Assembly (NCBI RefSeq): GCF_050589685.1
Contig: NZ_JBNGOS010000003.1
Location: 124,001 to 188,000, forward strand
DNA from: Saccharicrinis sp050589685
Lineage (GTDB): Bacteria > Bacteroidota > Bacteroidia > Bacteroidales > Marinilabiliaceae
Length of the DNA: 64,000 nt
Direction of reading: 5' to 3'
The translations under genes and the position numbers were made by a program. Position 1 is the first letter of the stretch. Each line of letters begins with the position of its first letter. Below are positions 61,229 through 64,000 of this stretch, piece after piece. The notes under the pieces were generated by a model, which worked only from the letters and a program-made list of their open reading frames with translations, was not told the DNA's origin and made no database searches.

Positions 61229-61603
61229 ATGCTTAGAAGAATTACACATATTATAATGGCACTATTCCTGACTACAGCAACAGCAGGAGTAACCATTTCT
61301 ATGCATTATTGTGGGGGAGAATTAATCTCAACTTCTCTTTATGTGGAGGCTGAGGCTTGTTGCGATTCAGACGATTGCTGTAAAAACAAGACCGAAGTAT
61401 ATCAGTTAGATGAAGATTTTTCTGTTTCAACGGCAATAGAAATACCCGAATCAGTTCATTTTTATTTATTGGCAGTATCATTAGTAGTCTTCAATTCTAT
61501 GATTGAGGAAAATTCAATTGCTGAGGATTATGAATTAATTGATTCGCCGCCACCGCCAAAAATTCAGACTTCCCTTGCCATAAGGCAAACTTATCTTTTA
61601 TGA
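61229..61603 (+). CDS. Small Cys-rich membrane protein next to CusA-type pump
   Basis: The 124-residue protein has an N-terminal signal/anchor helix (about 5-22), then MHYCGGELISTSLYVEAEACC and CDSDDCCKNK (about residues 25-53), then a second hydrophobic segment (about 78-95) and a Pro-rich tail. The HYCGG and CC/CC cluster suggests binding of a soft metal at the periplasmic face. Proteins of this shape sit upstream of CusA/CzcA genes in many Bacteroidota, with no assigned function. It precedes the pump gene by 95 bases. Confidence 0.75.
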   Translation: MLRRITHIIMALFLTTATAGVTISMHYCGGELISTSLYVEAEACCDSDDCCKNKTEVYQLDEDFSVSTAIEIPESVHFYLLAVSLVVFNSMIEENSIAEDYELIDSPPPPKIQTSLAIRQTYLL

Positions 61604-61698
61604 TTTTGAAACATGGAAGCAAAGCTATGGTAGTTGTACCATGGCTTAAATGCTTGTGCATTTAATTTGTGTTTGAAATAGAATTATAAAAGAGAATC

Positions 61699-64000
61699 AT
61701 GTTGAATAAAACCATAAAGTTTTTTCTTGAAAACAAACTGGTTACGTTTTTAGTACTCATTGTTTTCATTTCGTGGGGAATTGTAAACTCTCCTTTCGGT
61801 TGGGATACCGGTATTTTACCCTCCGACCCCGTCCCTGTGGATGCCATTCCCGATATTGGCGAAAACCAACAAATTGTTTACACCGAATGGCCGGGCCGTT
61901 CGCCACAGGATATCGAAGACCAGATTTCGTATCCACTCACCACTTCCCTCTTGGGTATCCCGGGAGTTAAAACTATCCGGAGCAACTCCATCTTTGGCGT
62001 TTCCAGTATTTACATCATCTTCGACGAAGATGTAGAATTTTACTGGAGCCGTACCCGGATATTGGAGAAGTTAAATTCGCTGCCCGCCGGAACGCTGCCC
62101 GAGGCTGTAACGCCCGCTTTGGGACCCGATGCCACAGCATTAGGCCAGATTTACTGGTACACTTTAGAGGGCCGTGACAAAGACGGTAATCCCGCAGGAG
62201 GATGGGACCCGCATGAGTTGAGAACCATACAGGATTTTTATGTGCGTTATTCGTTAACATCTGCAAAAGGCGTTGCAGAAGTAGCATCCATTGGGGGTTT
62301 TGTCAAGGAGTATCAAATAGACATTGACCCGAATGCCATGAAAGCCCATGGGGTGAATGTAGCGCAAATAATGGCTGCCGTAAAAAACAGCAATCTCGAT
62401 ATAGGCGCACGAACCATTGAATTTAATCGTGTAGAATATCTGGTTAGGGCATTGGGGTATATTAAAGACCTCGAGGACCTTGAGAAGAGTGTGGTTGCAG
62501 TAAACGACAATGTCCCTATCCACATTAAAGATGTGGCAAAAGTAAACTTTGGTCCATCTACCAGGCGAGGCGGCTTGGATAAAGGAGGAGCAGAAGCAGT
62601 TGGCGGCGTTGTGGTTGCCAGATATGGTGCAAACCCATTGCATACCATCGATAACCTTAAAAAGAAAATAGCTGAAATTGAACCGGGCTTACCCTCAAAG
62701 ACATTGGCAGACGGCACTGTTTCAAAAGTAACCCTCGTACCTTTTTACGACCGTACCGGATTAATTAAAGAAACTTTGGGCACACTGGAAGAAGCCATTT
62801 CGCTTGAGTTGTTAATCAGCATTTTGGTGGTTATTGTTTTGGTGTTTAACCTAAGGGCTTCATTCTTAATTTCAAGCTTATTGCCCATTGGTGTATTGAT
62901 AACTTTCATAACCATGCGCCGTTTTGGTGTCGATGCAAACATTGTAGCACTCTCAGGTATTGCTATATCAATTGGGGTTATGGTTGATGTGGGGGTGGTG
63001 TTTACCGAAAATATAATCAGGCACATAGAACTGACTGAACACCTCGGCGCAAAAGGTAAAAAACTTTTAAATGTGGTCTATAAAGCCACAACAGAGGTGG
63101 CGGGTGCGGTGATAACGGCCATTTCTACAACCGTTGTTAGTTTCTTACCCGTTTTTGCTATGGAAGCAGCAGAAGGCAAGCTATTCAAGCCATTGGCTTT
63201 CACCAAAACATTTACAATGCTTGCTGCATTGCTCATTGGGTTGATCATTATTCCAACCCTGGCCAATTTTGTATTCTCTATACGTTTCGACAAAAAAAAA
63301 TACCGGAAAACCCTGAACATTACATTAGCTGTTGCAGGTATTATCATCTCAATTCTTAGCGGATATTATATCGCTTTAGTTTTGACCGCATACGGAGTAA
63401 ATGCATTTTTTGCAGACAGGTGGTCTAAAAAAAGAAAAGGTTGGACAAACTACATCAACATCATTATCACAGGTGTTACCATCATCTTTTTCCTGACAAA
63501 AGCATGGTTACCACTTGGGGCGCAAAACAGCTTGTTTGCCAACTTCCTGTTTGTAATCGTAATTGTTGCAATTGTTTTGGGCGCTTTATCCATGGTGGTG
63601 TTGTTCTACCCAAGGCTTTTGAATTGGGCATTAAACAATAAATGGAAATTTTTAACCCTACCAATGCTGATTGTAGTATTTGGAATAACTACCTGGCAAG
63701 GTTTCGATAAGCTCTTTGGATTTATACCCGATTTTGTAAAAAAAACAAATTTATACAGCACCTTATCAGAAAAAATGCCGGGTATCGGTAAAGAATTTAT
63801 GCCATCGCTTGACGAAGGTTCGTTCTTATTGATGCCAACCACCATGCCACATTCTGGAATTGAAGAAAATCTGGAAGTCATCAGAATATTGGATAAAAAA
63901 GTAAATGCTATTCCTGAAGTTGAAAGTGTAGTTGGAAAATGGGGACGGGTAAATTCTGCACTTGACCCTGCACCAACCTCCATGTACGAGAATGTCATCA
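61699..64000 (+). CDS. CusA/CzcA family heavy-metal RND efflux pump (3' end outside window)
   Basis: The frame starts at the ATG at 61699 and is open to the window end, giving the first 767 residues of a protein normally about 1,040-1,300 long. Visible are the first helix (about 12-32), the periplasmic porter segments (VDAIPDIGENQQIVYTEWPGR, SYPLTTSLLGIPGVKTIRS, FGVSSIYIIFDEDVEFYWSR), the helices from about 355, and the proton-relay-type helix-4 segment GIAISIGVMVDVGVVFTENI where CusA/CzcA have GAMVDAA-type motifs. The second porter half begins with LMPTTMPHSGIEENLEVI near 710. It should use the proton gradient to export Cu+, Ag+, Zn2+ or Cd2+ across both membranes with a membrane fusion protein and outer channel, which should follow beyond the window. 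Confidence 0.95.
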   Translation, partial: MLNKTIKFFLENKLVTFLVLIVFISWGIVNSPFGWDTGILPSDPVPVDAIPDIGENQQIVYTEWPGRSPQDIEDQISYPLTTSLLGIPGVKTIRSNSIFGVSSIYIIFDEDVEFYWSRTRILEKLNSLPAGTLPEAVTPALGPDATALGQIYWYTLEGRDKDGNPAGGWDPHELRTIQDFYVRYSLTSAKGVAEVASIGGFVKEYQIDIDPNAMKAHGVNVAQIMAAVKNSNLDIGARTIEFNRVEYLVRALGYIKDLEDLEKSVVAVNDNVPIHIKDVAKVNFGPSTRRGGLDKGGAEAVGGVVVARYGANPLHTIDNLKKKIAEIEPGLPSKTLADGTVSKVTLVPFYDRTGLIKETLGTLEEAISLELLISILVVIVLVFNLRASFLISSLLPIGVLITFITMRRFGVDANIVALSGIAISIGVMVDVGVVFTENIIRHIELTEHLGAKGKKLLNVVYKATTEVAGAVITAISTTVVSFLPVFAMEAAEGKLFKPLAFTKTFTMLAALLIGLIIIPTLANFVFSIRFDKKKYRKTLNITLAVAGIIISILSGYYIALVLTAYGVNAFFADRWSKKRKGWTNYINIIITGVTIIFFLTKAWLPLGAQNSLFANFLFVIVIVAIVLGALSMVVLFYPRLLNWALNNKWKFLTLPMLIVVFGITTWQGFDKLFGFIPDFVKKTNLYSTLSEKMPGIGKEFMPSLDEGSFLLMPTTMPHSGIEENLEVIRILDKKVNAIPEVESVVGKWGRVNSALDPAPTSMYENVI

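Noticed and set aside
1..64000. CRISPR array, prophage or defence island
   Set aside because: No regular spaced repeats, phage structural genes, nuclease or toxin-antitoxin pairs were seen on either strand.

Overview
The window reads as a chromosomal segment of a Bacteroidota (Bacteroidetes) bacterium, probably a member of the Bacteroidia/Marinilabiliales-like or Cytophaga-like groups. The evidence is the lineage-type promoters (-7 box TAnnTTTG, twice with a -33 TTG at exactly 19 bp), a MurF-alanine racemase fusion, the gliding lipoprotein GldB beside a PorT-type barrel and NAD synthetase, DUF1573 and DUF4369 proteins, and a split acyl-CoA carboxylase with a free biotin carrier. No rRNA, tRNA or CRISPR array was found.

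Layout. 0-10 kb: end of an MltD-like transglycosylase, uvrA, a uridine kinase-like protein, a sensor kinase followed by DUF2752 and TM2 membrane proteins, and dihydrolipoamide dehydrogenase. 10-18 kb: DUF1573 protein, MeaB GTPase, a TlpA-like thiol protein, a gene-poor stretch with an internally deleted YdeI/OmpD-associated gene between two attC-like hairpins, and a KefB-type antiporter. 18-27 kb: a CDF transporter, M20 peptidase, ferredoxin, 5-formyl-THF cycloligase/GldB, a BASS transporter, PorT-like barrel, nadE and a Crp/Fnr regulator. 27-34 kb: murF-alr with tdk, rsmI, two clade-type hypothetical proteins, YjjG and an MBL hydrolase. 34-40 kb: a TPR histidine kinase and gcvP. 40-48 kb, mostly minus strand: DUF2490 protein, ddl, RluD, PASTA protein, rpmH (too short for a usual ORF cutoff), rsmG, an ECF sigma factor and a GT2 glycosyltransferase. 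47.6-57 kb: tgt, an LptF/G permease, an acyl-CoA carboxyltransferase with its biotin carrier, ispE, dnaB, pcm and a polyprenyl-phosphate sugar transferase.

57.2-64 kb is an accessory heavy-metal module, all on the plus strand: a short CDF exporter, a wrecked HMA-CDF transporter gene, a GDCCVxC Cys-rich protein, an AraC-type regulator with a built-in HMA domain, an SO_0444-type efflux permease with a C-terminal HMA domain, a small Cys-rich membrane protein and the first 767 codons of a CusA/CzcA RND pump.

The most notable observation is a ~200-bp MITE-like repeat present twice in opposite orientation (5522-5721 and 58104-58305). The second copy sits inside the HMA-CDF gene, flanked by identical TTAAAC hexamers that are in the same codon phase on both sides, so removing the element restores the reading frame. 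That gene also carries two stop codons and has apparently lost the metal-site segment of one membrane helix. I see no new multi-gene defence or biosynthetic system; the novelty lies in the mobile/repeat sequences and in fused metal-sensing proteins. Family assignments are from memory of the protein families; no search was run.
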